64,000 nucleotides of DNA from Sphingopyxis sp. 113P3 (GCF_001278035.1 NZ_CP009452.1:1955501-2019500), one strand, 5' to 3'; counted from the stretch's first letter, positions 10,218 through 18,793 are shown. The notes: generated by a model from the sequence alone, not told the origin. Numbers and translations: made by a program.

Positions 10218-11084
10218 TCACAGGCGAGTGATAATGGCGCGGTCTGCCGCCAAGCTTTGCCGAACCAGCTCCGCCTCTTCCGTCGCAAGTGCGCGGACCG
10301 TGCCGACAAGATAGATCGCGTTGGAACAGGGCGGGCCGCAGGGTGCAAGACCGAAGGCCGCGCAGGCGTCGGCAGGTGCAATCGTTGCGCCCCGTCCCGC
10401 TGCCACGCTGGCAAGCGCCTCCTCCAGTTCGTCGAAATGATCGTGGCGGGGAAGGTTCGGCGGTTGTCCGCCGAGCGCCTCGGCGAACCATCGGGCGAAG
10501 ACATATTCATATTCGTCGTAGGTGACAAAGCGAAAGGACCCGTCTTGCACCGCGGCCACAGGGTCGGCGCCGTCAGCGCCCACGAGGACAAGTTCTTCGC
10601 TGGCGACAATCCTTGCCTCGAAGGTTGCGGCGACGACGGGGCGATAGGTGACAGCCAGATCGATCTCGCCTTGGGTGAGCGCGCCGATCAGCGCATCGTG
10701 ACGATCGGTGCGCAGGAGCAGCGACTGCGTTGATGCGAGCCGCGGCAGCAGGGCGGGCACGAGCCGATACCGTCCAAATCCCGTTACCGCGCCGAGCCGG
10801 AGCGGCGGCGGCGCCTCGGCCGGGTCGCTCGCGCTGGCGCACGCGCGATCGATATCGCCGAGCGCGCGGCCGATCGCATCGAACATGGTCCGGCCCTTGT
10901 GCGTAAGCCGGATAGAGCGGCCGACGCGCTCCGTGAGCGCGGCCCCGACCTCGCGCTCGAACCGGCGCAGGTCTGCGTGGACGGCGGGCGGCGATTTGCC
11001 GAGCCGCTCGCCTGCCGCCGAGATGCCGCCGGCAACTCCCACCGCGTGGAAGACCATCGCCCGGCGAAGCATGTTTCCGTTCAT
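10218..11084 (-). CDS. LysR family transcriptional regulator
   Basis: A 288-residue regulator with the N-terminal winged helix-turn-helix (about 6-62: FHAVGVAGGISAAGERLGKSPPAVHADLRRFE) and a C-terminal periplasmic-binding-like effector domain (about 92-285). It is divergent from the interrupted gene at 11176, whose product is the natural candidate target. The 91-bp region between them is unusually AT-rich and has a GGAAATTTCC palindrome. The effector is unknown. Confidence 0.9.
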   Translation of the reverse strand: MNGNMLRRAMVFHAVGVAGGISAAGERLGKSPPAVHADLRRFEREVGAALTERVGRSIRLTHKGRTMFDAIGRALGDIDRACASASDPAEAPPPLRLGAVTGFGRYRLVPALLPRLASTQSLLLRTDRHDALIGALTQGEIDLAVTYRPVVAATFEARIVASEELVLVGADGADPVAAVQDGSFRFVTYDEYEYVFARWFAEALGGQPPNLPRHDHFDELEEALASVAAGRGATIAPADACAAFGLAPCGPPCSNAIYLVGTVRALATEEAELVRQSLAADRAIITRL

Positions 11085-11110
11085 TCTTCACCTCAGATGA
11101 ATTAAATATA

Positions 11111-11120
11111 GGAAATTTCC
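11111..11120. promoter_or_regulatory. Palindrome in the LysR divergent promoter region
   Basis: GGAAATTTCC is a perfect 10-bp palindrome in a locally AT-rich stretch between the LysR gene (start 11084) and the divergent gene (start 11176). Its position fits a LysR-type operator. The assignment is inferred from position and symmetry alone. Confidence 0.35.
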
Positions 11121-11175
11121 AAATTATCGAATGATATTTTCCTTCCTACACCTGCTCGCGAAAGGAGAGACGGGC

Positions 11176-11937
11176 ATGAGAGGATTGAAAGCGGCCACGG
11201 CGCTTGCAGCAGCGGTGCTCACCGCCCCCGCCTCAGCAAGGGCGCCGGTCACGCAGAACGAGGGTATCGCGCAATTCTACAGCTACCGCCTTGCAGACCG
11301 CGCTGCGTTCGAGGCGGGCTACCGCGAACATCTTGGCTGGCATGCCCGTAATGGCGATCCCCTCGTGTGGTACGCCTGGACGGTCCAGACGGGTCCGCGC
11401 CGCGGCCTGTTCATCGACGCGACGGCTGGTACCAGCTTTACCGCTCTCGACCGGCGCGTGAAGCCCGCCGAGGATGGCGCGGACTTTCGCCGGACGGCCG
11501 CGCCCCATGCGGTGGCTCTCGACGTGGAAACATGGGAGCTGTGAGCGGGCGTATCGACGGCGACGCCGCTGGAGGACAAGCGTCCCAGCGCCATCGTCGA
11601 TGTCTTCCGGGTCGACGTATCGCCCGGCGATACAGCGGCATTCGAAAGGGCCATGACGGCCCTTGCCACGCCGAGCAGGCAAGCGGGCGTGCGACTGAGC
11701 TGGTACCGGCGACTGCGCGGCGGGGACGGACCAGCCTATGTCGCCATGCTGGCGCGCGAGGATTGGGCCGGGCTCGGGGCGGCGGGCGGAACATTTGCGG
11801 CCATGCTGACGCGCGTCTACGGCGCGACCGACGGCGAGGTGGAGGAGGTGCTCGGCGCGGTTTCGGGGCTTGGCGTCGAGAGCTGGACCTACGAACCGAG
11901 GCTTTCGCTGATCCCCGGGACGCCGCTTGCTCCTTGA
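11176..11937 (+). pseudogene. Exported tandem-domain protein split by an in-frame TGA
   Basis: One continuous frame from an ATG at 11176 (GGAGA upstream) to 11937 is broken by a single TGA at 11542-11544. The first part is a 122-residue product with a signal peptide (cut near ASA-RAP) and one domain ending in ETWEL. After the stop the same frame continues with no frameshift into a second, similar domain (IVDVFRVDVSPGDTAAFE to ESWTYEPRLS). The halves look alike: an aromatic strand, an AFE helix, a W-Y strand and a terminal W. This suggests two ferredoxin-like (dimeric alpha-beta barrel) domains. No start codon lies before the second domain's first strand, and the first ATG (11653) would cut into it. 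A nonsense mutation is the simplest reading; a functional single-domain product remains possible. Confidence 0.6.
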
Positions 11938-11940
11938 AGG

Positions 11941-13227
11941 TCAGCGAACGATCGCGCCGCCCTTCATCACATGGTCGATCTTTTCAAGGACGGTGATGTC
12001 GGCGAGCGGATCGGCCTCGACCGCCACCAAATCCGCATAGCGCCCGGGCAGAATCGCTCCCACGTCGCTGCGGCCCATTTCCTCGGCGGCTCGGGCGGTT
12101 GCCGCCTCGATCGCCTCCATCGGGCTCATCCCATATTTGACCATGTTGGCGAACTGCCGGGCGTTGAGCCCGTGCGGATAGACGCCGGCGTCGGTGCCGT
12201 AGCCAATCTTGACCCCGATCTCGACCGCGCGGCGAAAGGCGGCGCGCTGGGTCTCGGTGGTCTCACGGTTCTTGCGCAGATATTCCTCGGGCCAGCCCTC
12301 GCGCGTGCCCTCCTCATCGATATAGGTGCCGTTGTATATGTCCATGACGAGCCAGGTGCCGTGCGCCTTTGCCATCAGGAGCGCTTCTTCATCGGCGAGA
12401 CTGGCATGTTCAATGCTGTCGACCCCGGCGCGGATCGCATTCTTGATCCCCTCGGCGCCATGCGCATGCGCGGTGACGCGCTTGCCGCGTGCGTGCGCGA
12501 CCTTCACCACTGCGCGAAGCTCTTCCTCGGTGAGTTCGGGCGCGCCGGGCTCGGTCCCGATCGCGAGCACCGCGCCGGTCGCGATCGTCTTGATGAAGTC
12601 GGCGCCGTGGTCGAGGAGAAAGGCGGTTTTGGACGCCGCTTCTGCAGGGGTGTCCGCAACGCCGAGGCGCATGTCGGGGGGCAGCTCCTCGTTCGGGACG
12701 ACGCCGTTCAATTCGCCGCCGCCTTTGGGCGTGGTGATATAGGCCCCTGCGACCCACATGCGCGGACCCGGCACGTCGCCGCGATCGATCGCATTGCGCA
12801 GCGCGACATCGGTGAGCCCGCGATAGGTTCCGACGTCGCGAACGCTCGTGAACCCCGCCTCGAGCGTCACGCGGGCGTTGCGCGCGCCGACCAATGCGGT
12901 CTCGGCGGGCGAGGCGTTCATCGGCGCGGCAAGGTCGGCGCTCTGGCCAAGATCGGCGAGGTGCGTGTGAAGGTCAATGAGGCCGGGCAGCACGGTATAA
13001 TCCGACCAGTCGATCCGCGTCGCTCCTCGAGGCGCCGCTCCGCAGGGTCCCACCGCAGCAATGCGTTCGTCTGCGATGGTGATGCACTGGCCGCTCTGCA
13101 CCTCGCCCGACACGCCGTCGATGAGTCGTCCTGTCTCGACATAAAGCGTTGCTGCCCAAGCGGGGGCGGCCGCGGCGAGGGCGACCGCGAGCGCGGCGGT
13201 CAGATGGACGCGCTGAAGGTGTCGCAC
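11941..13227 (-). CDS. Exported metal-dependent amidohydrolase
   Basis: A 428-residue amidohydrolase-superfamily enzyme. The metal ligands are visible as HTH in LPGLIDLHTHLADLG, the KTIATGAV lysine block, HAHG, the IEHAS histidine and the aspartate in GYGTDAG. GTG at 13227 is chosen as start because it gives a clean signal peptide (RHLQRVHLTAALAVALAAAAPAWA) just before the mature domain. Upstream codons in the same frame read as the shadow of the metallopeptidase gene. The start overlaps that gene's end by 28 bases. Members of this group include imidazolonepropionase-like and Xaa-Pro-type hydrolases; the substrate is not evident. Confidence 0.88.
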   Translation of the reverse strand: MRHLQRVHLTAALAVALAAAAPAWAATLYVETGRLIDGVSGEVQSGQCITIADERIAAVGPCGAAPRGATRIDWSDYTVLPGLIDLHTHLADLGQSADLAAPMNASPAETALVGARNARVTLEAGFTSVRDVGTYRGLTDVALRNAIDRGDVPGPRMWVAGAYITTPKGGGELNGVVPNEELPPDMRLGVADTPAEAASKTAFLLDHGADFIKTIATGAVLAIGTEPGAPELTEEELRAVVKVAHARGKRVTAHAHGAEGIKNAIRAGVDSIEHASLADEEALLMAKAHGTWLVMDIYNGTYIDEEGTREGWPEEYLRKNRETTETQRAAFRRAVEIGVKIGYGTDAGVYPHGLNARQFANMVKYGMSPMEAIEAATARAAEEMGRSDVGAILPGRYADLVAVEADPLADITVLEKIDHVMKGGAIVR

Positions 13228-14102
13228 TGGCGCGGATCCCCCGTTTGCAGGCCGCGGCGCAGCCAGGTCATGCGCTGCGCGCTCGTCCCGTGGGTGAAGC
13301 TTTCGGGCACCGGCCTCTGGCCCGCCGAGCGCATCAGCGTGTCGTCGCCGATCGCATTGGCGGCCGTCATGGCCTCCTCCATGTCGCCCGCTTCCATGAC
13401 GCTCTGGCCATCGCGCGTGCGCGCGCGCGCGGCCCACACGCCGGCGTAGCAGTCGGCCTGAAGCTCCATACGGACCTGGAGCGCGTTGCCCTCGGCCTGC
13501 GAGGCGCGCTGCTGGCGCTGGCGGACCTGGTCTGAAATGCCGGTGATCGTCTGGATATGATGGCCGACCTCATGCGCGACGACGTAAGCCTGCGCGGCAT
13601 CGCCGGCGGCACCGAAGCGCTGTGCGAGCTCATTGAAGAAGGCGGTGTCGAGATAGACGCCCTGATCGGCGGGGCAATAGAATGGGCCCATTGCAGCCTG
13701 CGCGGCTCCGCAGCCCGACTGGTTCTGATCGGTGAAGAAATTGAGCGTCGGCTTTCTGTAGCCGTTGATGACGCTGCCCCAAACCTGATGCGTCGAACCG
13801 AAGACATTGCACGCGAATCTTTCCGCCTCGGTGTCGCAGGCGACATTGGCGCCGCTGCGGCTGTCGGCCATCGGATCGGCCGTGCCGCCGCCGGTGCTGA
13901 GCATGTTCGCGCCGGGTCCCAAGAAGACAAAGGCGAGGACGCCGAGGAGGATGATGGTCCCGCAGCCCATCTTGCGCCCAAGCAGCATCGGGAGCAGCCC
14001 GAAGAGAAGGCCGCCCATGCCGCCGCCGCCGCCACCGAACCCGCCGCCGCCGCGGCCGAGGTCGCGGATGTCGTCGCCGGGATCATAATCGTCGAGGCGC
14101 AT
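13200..14102 (-). CDS. YpfJ-type neutral zinc metallopeptidase
   Basis: A 300-residue protein. A Gly-rich N-terminus with DYDPGDDIRDLGRG is followed by a membrane segment (about 48-64) and a periplasmic zincin-like domain with H177-E178-x-x-H181 (VVAHEVGHHIQ). The conserved cysteines and the ELQADCYAGVWA block are typical of the YpfJ/neutral zinc metallopeptidase family. Length is normal. The family is widespread but its substrate is unknown. It lies directly upstream of the amidohydrolase gene and overlaps its start. Confidence 0.92.
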   Translation of the reverse strand: MRLDDYDPGDDIRDLGRGGGGFGGGGGGMGGLLFGLLPMLLGRKMGCGTIILLGVLAFVFLGPGANMLSTGGGTADPMADSRSGANVACDTEAERFACNVFGSTHQVWGSVINGYRKPTLNFFTDQNQSGCGAAQAAMGPFYCPADQGVYLDTAFFNELAQRFGAAGDAAQAYVVAHEVGHHIQTITGISDQVRQRQQRASQAEGNALQVRMELQADCYAGVWAARARTRDGQSVMEAGDMEEAMTAANAIGDDTLMRSAGQRPVPESFTHGTSAQRMTWLRRGLQTGDPRQCDTFSASI

Positions 14103-14268
14103 GGGAATTCTCCAGCCGGTTGCCGTGTCTTGCGCCCGTTGTGGCAGCAGCGCGGGCCCTTGGGAAGAGGCTTAAGGGCGGGCTTGCAAAGCCAGTCCCC
14201 GCGGTTCACCTAGCGGGAGTTCCGCGCGCGCCCCTCACGATCTCCCCTTGGCAAAGAAAGGACAAGCT

Positions 14269-15054
14269 GTGCATCTTAAAGGCAAGACCGCTCTCGTGAC
14301 CGGATCGACCTCGGGCATCGGGCTCGGCATCGCGAAGGCGCTCGCCGCGCACGGCGCCAACATCATCATCAACGGTTTTGGCGATGCCGATGCCATCGAG
14401 GCCGAGCGCAAGGCGCTCGAGGGGCTGAACGGCGCCAAGGCCGCCTATGACGGCGCTGATCTCACAAAGCCCGCGGCGATCGAGGCGATGTTTGCGCGCG
14501 CCGAGGCGGACATGGGCGGGGTCGATATTCTGGTGAATAATGCCGGCACGCAGTTCGTGTCGCCGATCGAGGATTTCCCGGCCGAGAAATGGGACCTCAT
14601 TCTTGCGCTCAACCTCTCGTCGGCGTTCCACGCGATCCGCCTTGCCGTGCCGGGGATGCGAAAGAAGAAATGGGGGCGGATCATCGGGACCGCCTCGGCG
14701 CATTCGCTGGTCGCCTCACCTTTCAAATCGGCCTATGTCGCCGCAAAGCATGGACTTGCCGGGCTCACCAAGACGGTGGCGCTCGAGGTCGCAGACGCGG
14801 GGATCACGGTCAATTGCATCAGCCCCGGCTATGTCTGGACCCCGCTCGTTGAAAATCAGATCCCCGATACGATGAGGGCGCGCGGGCTGACGCGCGAGCA
14901 GGTGATCAACGACGTGCTGCTCGCGGGCCAGCCCACCAAGCAGTTCGTGACCGTCGAGCAGGTCGCAGCGCTCGCGGCCTTCCTCACCCGCGACGAGGCC
15001 GCCAATATTACCGGCGCCAACCTCAGCGTCGATGGCGGCTGGACCGCCGCCTGA
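14269..15054 (+). CDS. bdhA: 3-hydroxybutyrate dehydrogenase
   Basis: A 261-residue short-chain dehydrogenase that oxidises D-3-hydroxybutyrate to acetoacetate with NAD+, the last step of PHB mobilisation. It has the cofactor motif TGSTSGIGLGIA, NNAG, the catalytic Ser-Tyr-Lys set (SAHSLV, YVAAK) and a C-terminal block (PGYVWTPLVENQIPDTM to SVDGGWTAA) that is distinctive for 3-hydroxybutyrate dehydrogenases. The GTG at 14269 is preferred: AAAGGA lies six bases upstream and the protein then begins at HLKGKTALVTG. An upstream TTG at 14248 has no such site. Confidence 0.93.
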   Translation: MHLKGKTALVTGSTSGIGLGIAKALAAHGANIIINGFGDADAIEAERKALEGLNGAKAAYDGADLTKPAAIEAMFARAEADMGGVDILVNNAGTQFVSPIEDFPAEKWDLILALNLSSAFHAIRLAVPGMRKKKWGRIIGTASAHSLVASPFKSAYVAAKHGLAGLTKTVALEVADAGITVNCISPGYVWTPLVENQIPDTMRARGLTREQVINDVLLAGQPTKQFVTVEQVAALAAFLTRDEAANITGANLSVDGGWTAA

Positions 15055-15131
15055 TGGGATAAGAGCCCGCCCCTTGAGGATTTTTTCCCCTTTCCCTAAG
15101 CATGGGCGGGGACCAGACCAGGAGAGGGATT

Positions 15132-15770
15132 ATGTGGGGGCGCAGCAAGCTGATTTCTCTCGCCGCGGGGAGCCTTGCCCTTTGCGCATGCCAGGCGGTG
15201 CCGCCGGTGCCGCCCTCGGCTGCCGACACGCCCGCGGCGGGCACATGGCGCGCGACCGCGACCGAGCAGGACCGTGCGCGCATCCGCAACTGGTACAAAA
15301 GCTGGGAGATGGCGCTCGCGGACGCGCGGGCGCGGGGATATGGCGCCGACATCGAGCGCGAGGGGGTGCTGCTCGATCCGATGGCGGCGCTGCCGAACCC
15401 GCACCTGCCCGCGGGCGAGTATCGCTGCCGCACGATCAAGGTCGGGGCGCAGACGGGGACGCTCGGCTACATCGCCTATGACTGGTTCCGCTGCCGCGTC
15501 GCGGCCGAGCAGGGGCTCGAGAGCCTCACAAAGCTGACCGGATCGCAGCGCCCGGTCGGACTGATCTTTCCCGATAATCTGAAACGGCAGGTCTTCTTGG
15601 GCACGCTCGAGCTCGGTGACGAGACGGTTCCGGTTGATTACGGCAGCGACCGGATGCGCGACATGGCGGGGCTGATCGAGAGGATCGGCGACAATCGCTG
15701 GCGGCTGGTGCTTCCTGCCCCCGCCTATGAATCGCTGCTCGACATCATCGAACTGGTGCCGGCCGCTTGA
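15132..15770 (+). CDS. DUF4893 lipoprotein
   Basis: A 212-residue protein with a lipoprotein-like signal (MWGRSKLISLAAGSLALCAC), so it is probably anchored to a periplasmic membrane face. The rest (RIRNWYKSWEMALADAR, PAGEYRCRTIKVG, YDWFRCRV, PDNLKRQVFLGTLELGDE) matches the DUF4893 pattern. Function is unknown. The ATG at 15132 is preferred over 15102 because AGGAGAGGG precedes it and the lipobox then sits at the expected distance. The M20-type hydrolase gene follows after 14 bases, suggesting co-transcription. Confidence 0.85.
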   Translation: MWGRSKLISLAAGSLALCACQAVPPVPPSAADTPAAGTWRATATEQDRARIRNWYKSWEMALADARARGYGADIEREGVLLDPMAALPNPHLPAGEYRCRTIKVGAQTGTLGYIAYDWFRCRVAAEQGLESLTKLTGSQRPVGLIFPDNLKRQVFLGTLELGDETVPVDYGSDRMRDMAGLIERIGDNRWRLVLPAPAYESLLDIIELVPAA

Positions 15771-15784
15771 GGGGGAAGGGGCGA

Positions 15785-17107
15785 ATGATGCGGATTTTAT
15801 GGGCAGGAGCGGCCGCCCTCGCAATAGCGGTGCCTGCCGCGGCCGAGACGCTCGGCGATCAGGTGCAGCGCGAGATGCCCTCGCTGATGGCGATCTACGC
15901 CGACCTTCACGCGCATCCTGAACTCAGCTTTCACGAGGTCCGCTCGGCGGGGATCCTCGCGGCCGAGGCGCGAAAGCTCGGATTTGACGTGACAGAGAGG
16001 GTGGGCGGAACGGGCGTCGTTGCGGTCATGAAGAATGGCGCGGGGCCGGTGGTGCTTGTCCGCGCCGACATGGACGGACTACCGGTGAGCGAGCAGACGG
16101 GCTGGCCCGGCGCCTCGAAGGTGCGCGTGACGACCGACGAGGGCGTCGAGACAGGCGTAATGCACGCCTGCGGCCATGATACGCACATGACCAGCTGGAT
16201 CGGCGTCGCGCGGCTCATGGCCGCAAACAAGACGCAGTGGTCGGGGACGCTGGTGATGGTGGGCCAGCCTGCCGAAGAACGCGGCGCGGGCGCACGGATG
16301 ATGCTCGAGGACGGGCTCTACACCCGCTTTCCAAAGCCCCAATATGCGCTCGCTTTTCACGATGCGGCGCAGGTTCCCGCCGGCATGATCGGCTATACGC
16401 CAGGCTATGCCCTCGCGAACGTGGACAGCGTCGACATCACGGTGAGAGGCGCGGGCGGCCACGGCGCCTATCCCCACACGACAAAGGACCCGATCGTTCT
16501 TGCAAGCCGGATCGTCGGCGCGCTCCAGACGCTGGTTTCGCGTGAGGTGAGCCCGCTCGATTCGGCGGTGGTCACCGTCGGCAGCTTTCACGCCGGGGCG
16601 AAGCACAATATCATCCCCGACGAGGCGAAACTGCAGCTCACGGTGCGCAGCTACAGTGACGCGGTGCGGGACCAGCTTCTGGCCGGCATAGCCCGCATCG
16701 CGAAGGGCGAGGCGCTTGCGGCGGGAATTCCGGATGACCGGATGCCGATCGTCAAGGTCGACCGCACCGAATATACCCCCGCAACCTACAATACGCCCGA
16801 CTTCACCGAGGAGATGGCGGCGCTCCTGAAGGCGCGCTTTGGTGAAGCGCGCGTCGTCCAGATGCCACCGGTCATGGGCGGCGAGGATTTCGGCCGCTAT
16901 GGCCGCGAGGACAAGGGCATCAAGAGCATGATCTTCTGGGTGGGCGGCGTGCCGCCGGCGGAGATCGAGGCGGCGAAGAGGGACGGGCGCGCGCTGCCGA
17001 GCCTCCATTCTCCCTTCTGGGCTCCGGATGCATCGACCGTTATTTCTACTGCGACCGAGGCGCTGGGAGCGATGACCCTGAAGCTGATGTCGAAACAGGG
17101 CGATTAG
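15785..17107 (+). CDS. Exported M20-family amidohydrolase/peptidase
   Basis: A 440-residue metal-dependent hydrolase. The signal peptide (residues 1-20, ending PAAAE) is followed by the M20 metal-binding motifs ADMDGLPV and HACGHDTHM, the catalytic/metal Glu pair in PAEERGAG, and a lid domain with the dimerisation motif GAGGHGAYPHTTKDP. Enzymes of this amidohydrolase branch remove acyl groups from amino acids, as in hippurate hydrolase. Export suggests scavenging of acyl-amino acids or peptides. GGGGAAGGGG precedes the ATG. Its stop overlaps that of the convergent enoyl-CoA hydratase gene by four bases. Confidence 0.92.
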   Translation: MMRILWAGAAALAIAVPAAAETLGDQVQREMPSLMAIYADLHAHPELSFHEVRSAGILAAEARKLGFDVTERVGGTGVVAVMKNGAGPVVLVRADMDGLPVSEQTGWPGASKVRVTTDEGVETGVMHACGHDTHMTSWIGVARLMAANKTQWSGTLVMVGQPAEERGAGARMMLEDGLYTRFPKPQYALAFHDAAQVPAGMIGYTPGYALANVDSVDITVRGAGGHGAYPHTTKDPIVLASRIVGALQTLVSREVSPLDSAVVTVGSFHAGAKHNIIPDEAKLQLTVRSYSDAVRDQLLAGIARIAKGEALAAGIPDDRMPIVKVDRTEYTPATYNTPDFTEEMAALLKARFGEARVVQMPPVMGGEDFGRYGREDKGIKSMIFWVGGVPPAEIEAAKRDGRALPSLHSPFWAPDASTVISTATEALGAMTLKLMSKQGD

Positions 17108-17871
17108 TCGCCCTTGAAGTCCTCGAACGATCCTCCGCGTCCAGCGCCTTTCGTGAAGCGCGCCGCGCCCTCGGCTGCGCCTTTGCCGAGCGGGGCAAGC
17201 CCTGCATGGGCCTCGTGCGCGAGCGCATCGGCGAGCCCCACATCCCACTGACGATAGACGCTCATCCGGTCGCTCCGCATGCAAAGCTGCGGGAAGGCTG
17301 CGATCTGCCTTGCGAGCGTGATCGCTGCGGGCAAGGCTTCGCCGTCCGGGACGAGGCGGTCGGCGAGGCCGATGCGCTGCGCCTCCTCTGCCGCGACGGC
17401 GCGCCCGGTCAGGATCATGTCGAGCGCGCGGCCCTGGCCAATAAGGCGCGGCAGGCGCACGGTTCCGCCGTCGATCAAGGGCACCCCCCAGCGCCGACAG
17501 TAGACGCCGAAGACCGCGCTTGCGGCGACGACGCGCAAATCGCACCAGAGCGCAAGTTCGAGCCCGCCCGCGACGGCATGGCCTTCGACCGCGGCAATCA
17601 CGGGCTTGTCGAGGAGCATCCGCGTCGGCCCCATGGGGCCGGGGCCATCGGGGTCGTAGCGGGTCGCCCCGACCGCCTGAAGATCAAAGCCCGCGCAGAA
17701 ATGCCCCGCGCTGCCGGTGAGGATCGCGACGCACGCATCCTCGTCCGCTGCAAAGGCGGCGAAGGCCTCGCGCATCGCCGCGGCGGTCGCTGGATCCACC
17801 GCATTGCGCTTTTCAGGCCGGTCGATGGTGACGATCGTGACGGGGCCATCGCGAGCGACGAGAAGGGACAT
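17104..17871 (-). CDS. Enoyl-CoA hydratase/isomerase family protein
   Basis: A 255-residue crotonase-fold protein. It has the CoA-binding and oxyanion-hole segments AGFDLQAVGATR and GHAVAGGLELALWCDLRV, with GVPLIDGGTVRLPRLIG further on. Several crotonases carry Glu where this protein has Asp in PLIDGG, so the exact reaction (hydration, isomerisation or hydrolysis) is uncertain. The start at 17871 (MSLLVARDG) is placed directly before the fold; upstream in-frame codons are Pro/Ser-rich and unlike the family. It stands alone, so there is no pathway context. Confidence 0.87.
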   Translation of the reverse strand: MSLLVARDGPVTIVTIDRPEKRNAVDPATAAAMREAFAAFAADEDACVAILTGSAGHFCAGFDLQAVGATRYDPDGPGPMGPTRMLLDKPVIAAVEGHAVAGGLELALWCDLRVVAASAVFGVYCRRWGVPLIDGGTVRLPRLIGQGRALDMILTGRAVAAEEAQRIGLADRLVPDGEALPAAITLARQIAAFPQLCMRSDRMSVYRQWDVGLADALAHEAHAGLAPLGKGAAEGAARFTKGAGRGGSFEDFKGD

Positions 17872-18036
17872 GGGCTTTCCTTCGGGCGAGCAGGGGGAGA
17901 GAGGGGGTTTCGTCCGCGAGCATGGCGGATCGATCAAAGGGTTGAAAGCCCCAGGGCGCGATCCTAGATAGCTCTTATGCGGGCCGGGCCCCTCTGGCGC
18001 CTTCGCGACTTTTTGTTGCGGGCGTGATGTCGGACC

Positions 18037-18124
18037 GCATCGGGTGACACCGATGCTTTGCGGCCCAGCTCTCCCCCCTCATACGGGCCCCGGCATCGGC
18101 GTCACCTGTCTTGAGCATGCTCAA
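18037..18124 (+). promoter_or_regulatory. Structured 5' leader with mutually exclusive hairpins
   Basis: Three segments can pair in alternative ways. GCATCGG (18037-18043) is complementary to CCGATGC (18050-18056). The longer GGTGACACCGATGC (18043-18056) pairs over 14 bp with one mismatch to GCATCGGCGTCACC (18093-18106). The two pairings cannot form together. A perfect 14-bp palindrome, TTGAGCATGCTCAA (18111-18124), sits just before the AGGAGG site of the small gene at 18137. No known riboswitch class is recognised. The secondary structure is read by eye. Confidence 0.45.
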
Positions 18125-18136
18125 TCAGGAGGCCTT

Positions 18137-18325
18137 ATGTCCGTGAATTCCCGCATTATTCGCTTTACCCAGTGGCACCTGCAGCTCGACGAAGCTGTGC
18201 AGCGCGAGGCGCGCCAGCGCGGTGCCACCTTTCGGCTGCTGCGCCTCCAGGCGCTTCGGCTCACCATCAAGCAGAGGCTCGCAGCCTTGATGCGGCGGCC
18301 CCTTTCACGCCCTTTGACCGGGTGA
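18137..18325 (+). CDS. Small basic YdcH-like (DUF465-like) protein
   Basis: A 62-residue basic protein. Its core, HLQLDEAVQREARQRG followed by LRLQALRLTIKQRLAAL, resembles the YdcH/DUF465 helical hairpin (an LDEAI-E block, then an L-x-L-K-x-K-L-x-L-K-D block), although the Lys/Asp pattern is degenerate. AGGAGG at 18127-18132 strongly supports the start at 18137. Upstream lies a leader rich in inverted repeats, and downstream a strong terminator hairpin, so it looks like an independently regulated single gene. Function unknown. Confidence 0.6.
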   Translation: MSVNSRIIRFTQWHLQLDEAVQREARQRGATFRLLRLQALRLTIKQRLAALMRRPLSRPLTG

Positions 18326-18336
18326 ACGATAAGCGC

Positions 18337-18364
18337 AACGCGCTGCCCTTCCGGGCGGCGCGTT
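18337..18364. terminator. Hairpin between the YdcH-like and WYL-like genes
   Basis: A 12-bp stem (AACGCGCTGCCC, 18337-18348, with 18353-18364, one T-G wobble) with loop TTCC lies between convergent stop codons at 18325 and 18387. A short T run follows on the plus strand. It probably serves both genes. Confidence 0.65.
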
Positions 18365-18386
18365 TCGCCCGCCGAGGCGCGGCGCG

Positions 18387-18686
18387 TCAGATCGCCAGAA
18401 TCAGCGTGTCGTCGTCGCGCGGCGCTGCCGCTTCGAAGCTTGGCAGCGGTTCAAAGCCATCGTCGAGAACCTCGGGCGCCCCCAGCCCGTCGAGCTTGAA
18501 GAGACCAAGGCGCCGCTCGTCGTCCGAACGCCAGTTCTTGCCGAGGTTGAGGGCGCTGACGAACAGGTCGCCGCGCCGCTCGAACATCAGATGCGGTGCA
18601 AGCATCATGCGGTTGCCGTTGTAATTGGCTGCCACCATGCGCCGGCGCGCAATGGCTTCCATCATCTTCAGTCGGGTGTCGTTCAT
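18387..18686 (-). CDS. Small stand-alone WYL-like protein
   Basis: A 99-residue protein. The segment MEAIARRRMVAANYNGNRMMLAPHLMFERRG through LGLFKLDGLG resembles a WYL ligand-binding domain (R-x-V-x-x-x-Y-x-G-x-x-x-x-x-P-H, ending F-x-L-D). There is no accompanying helix-turn-helix. The start at 18686 is taken because the domain begins there; in-frame codons above it read through the non-coding aceA terminator region. WYL domains usually bind nucleic acid or nucleotide signals. A role as a free sensor is inference. Confidence 0.6.
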   Translation of the reverse strand: MNDTRLKMMEAIARRRMVAANYNGNRMMLAPHLMFERRGDLFVSALNLGKNWRSDDERRLGLFKLDGLGAPEVLDDGFEPLPSFEAAAPRDDDTLILAI

Positions 18687-18793
18687 GGGGGGAGAGTCGC
18701 AAATCAGTTTCGTTGTGCAATGCACCATAAACGATGAGCGACACCGGTGGCAAGCCAAGATCCATAGAAAGCTATACAGTCTGGACAGAAAAT

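Noticed and set aside
13228-13437. A 70-residue N-terminal extension of the amidohydrolase
   Set aside because: It is the reverse-frame shadow of the metallopeptidase gene. The GTG at 13227 gives a normal signal peptide.
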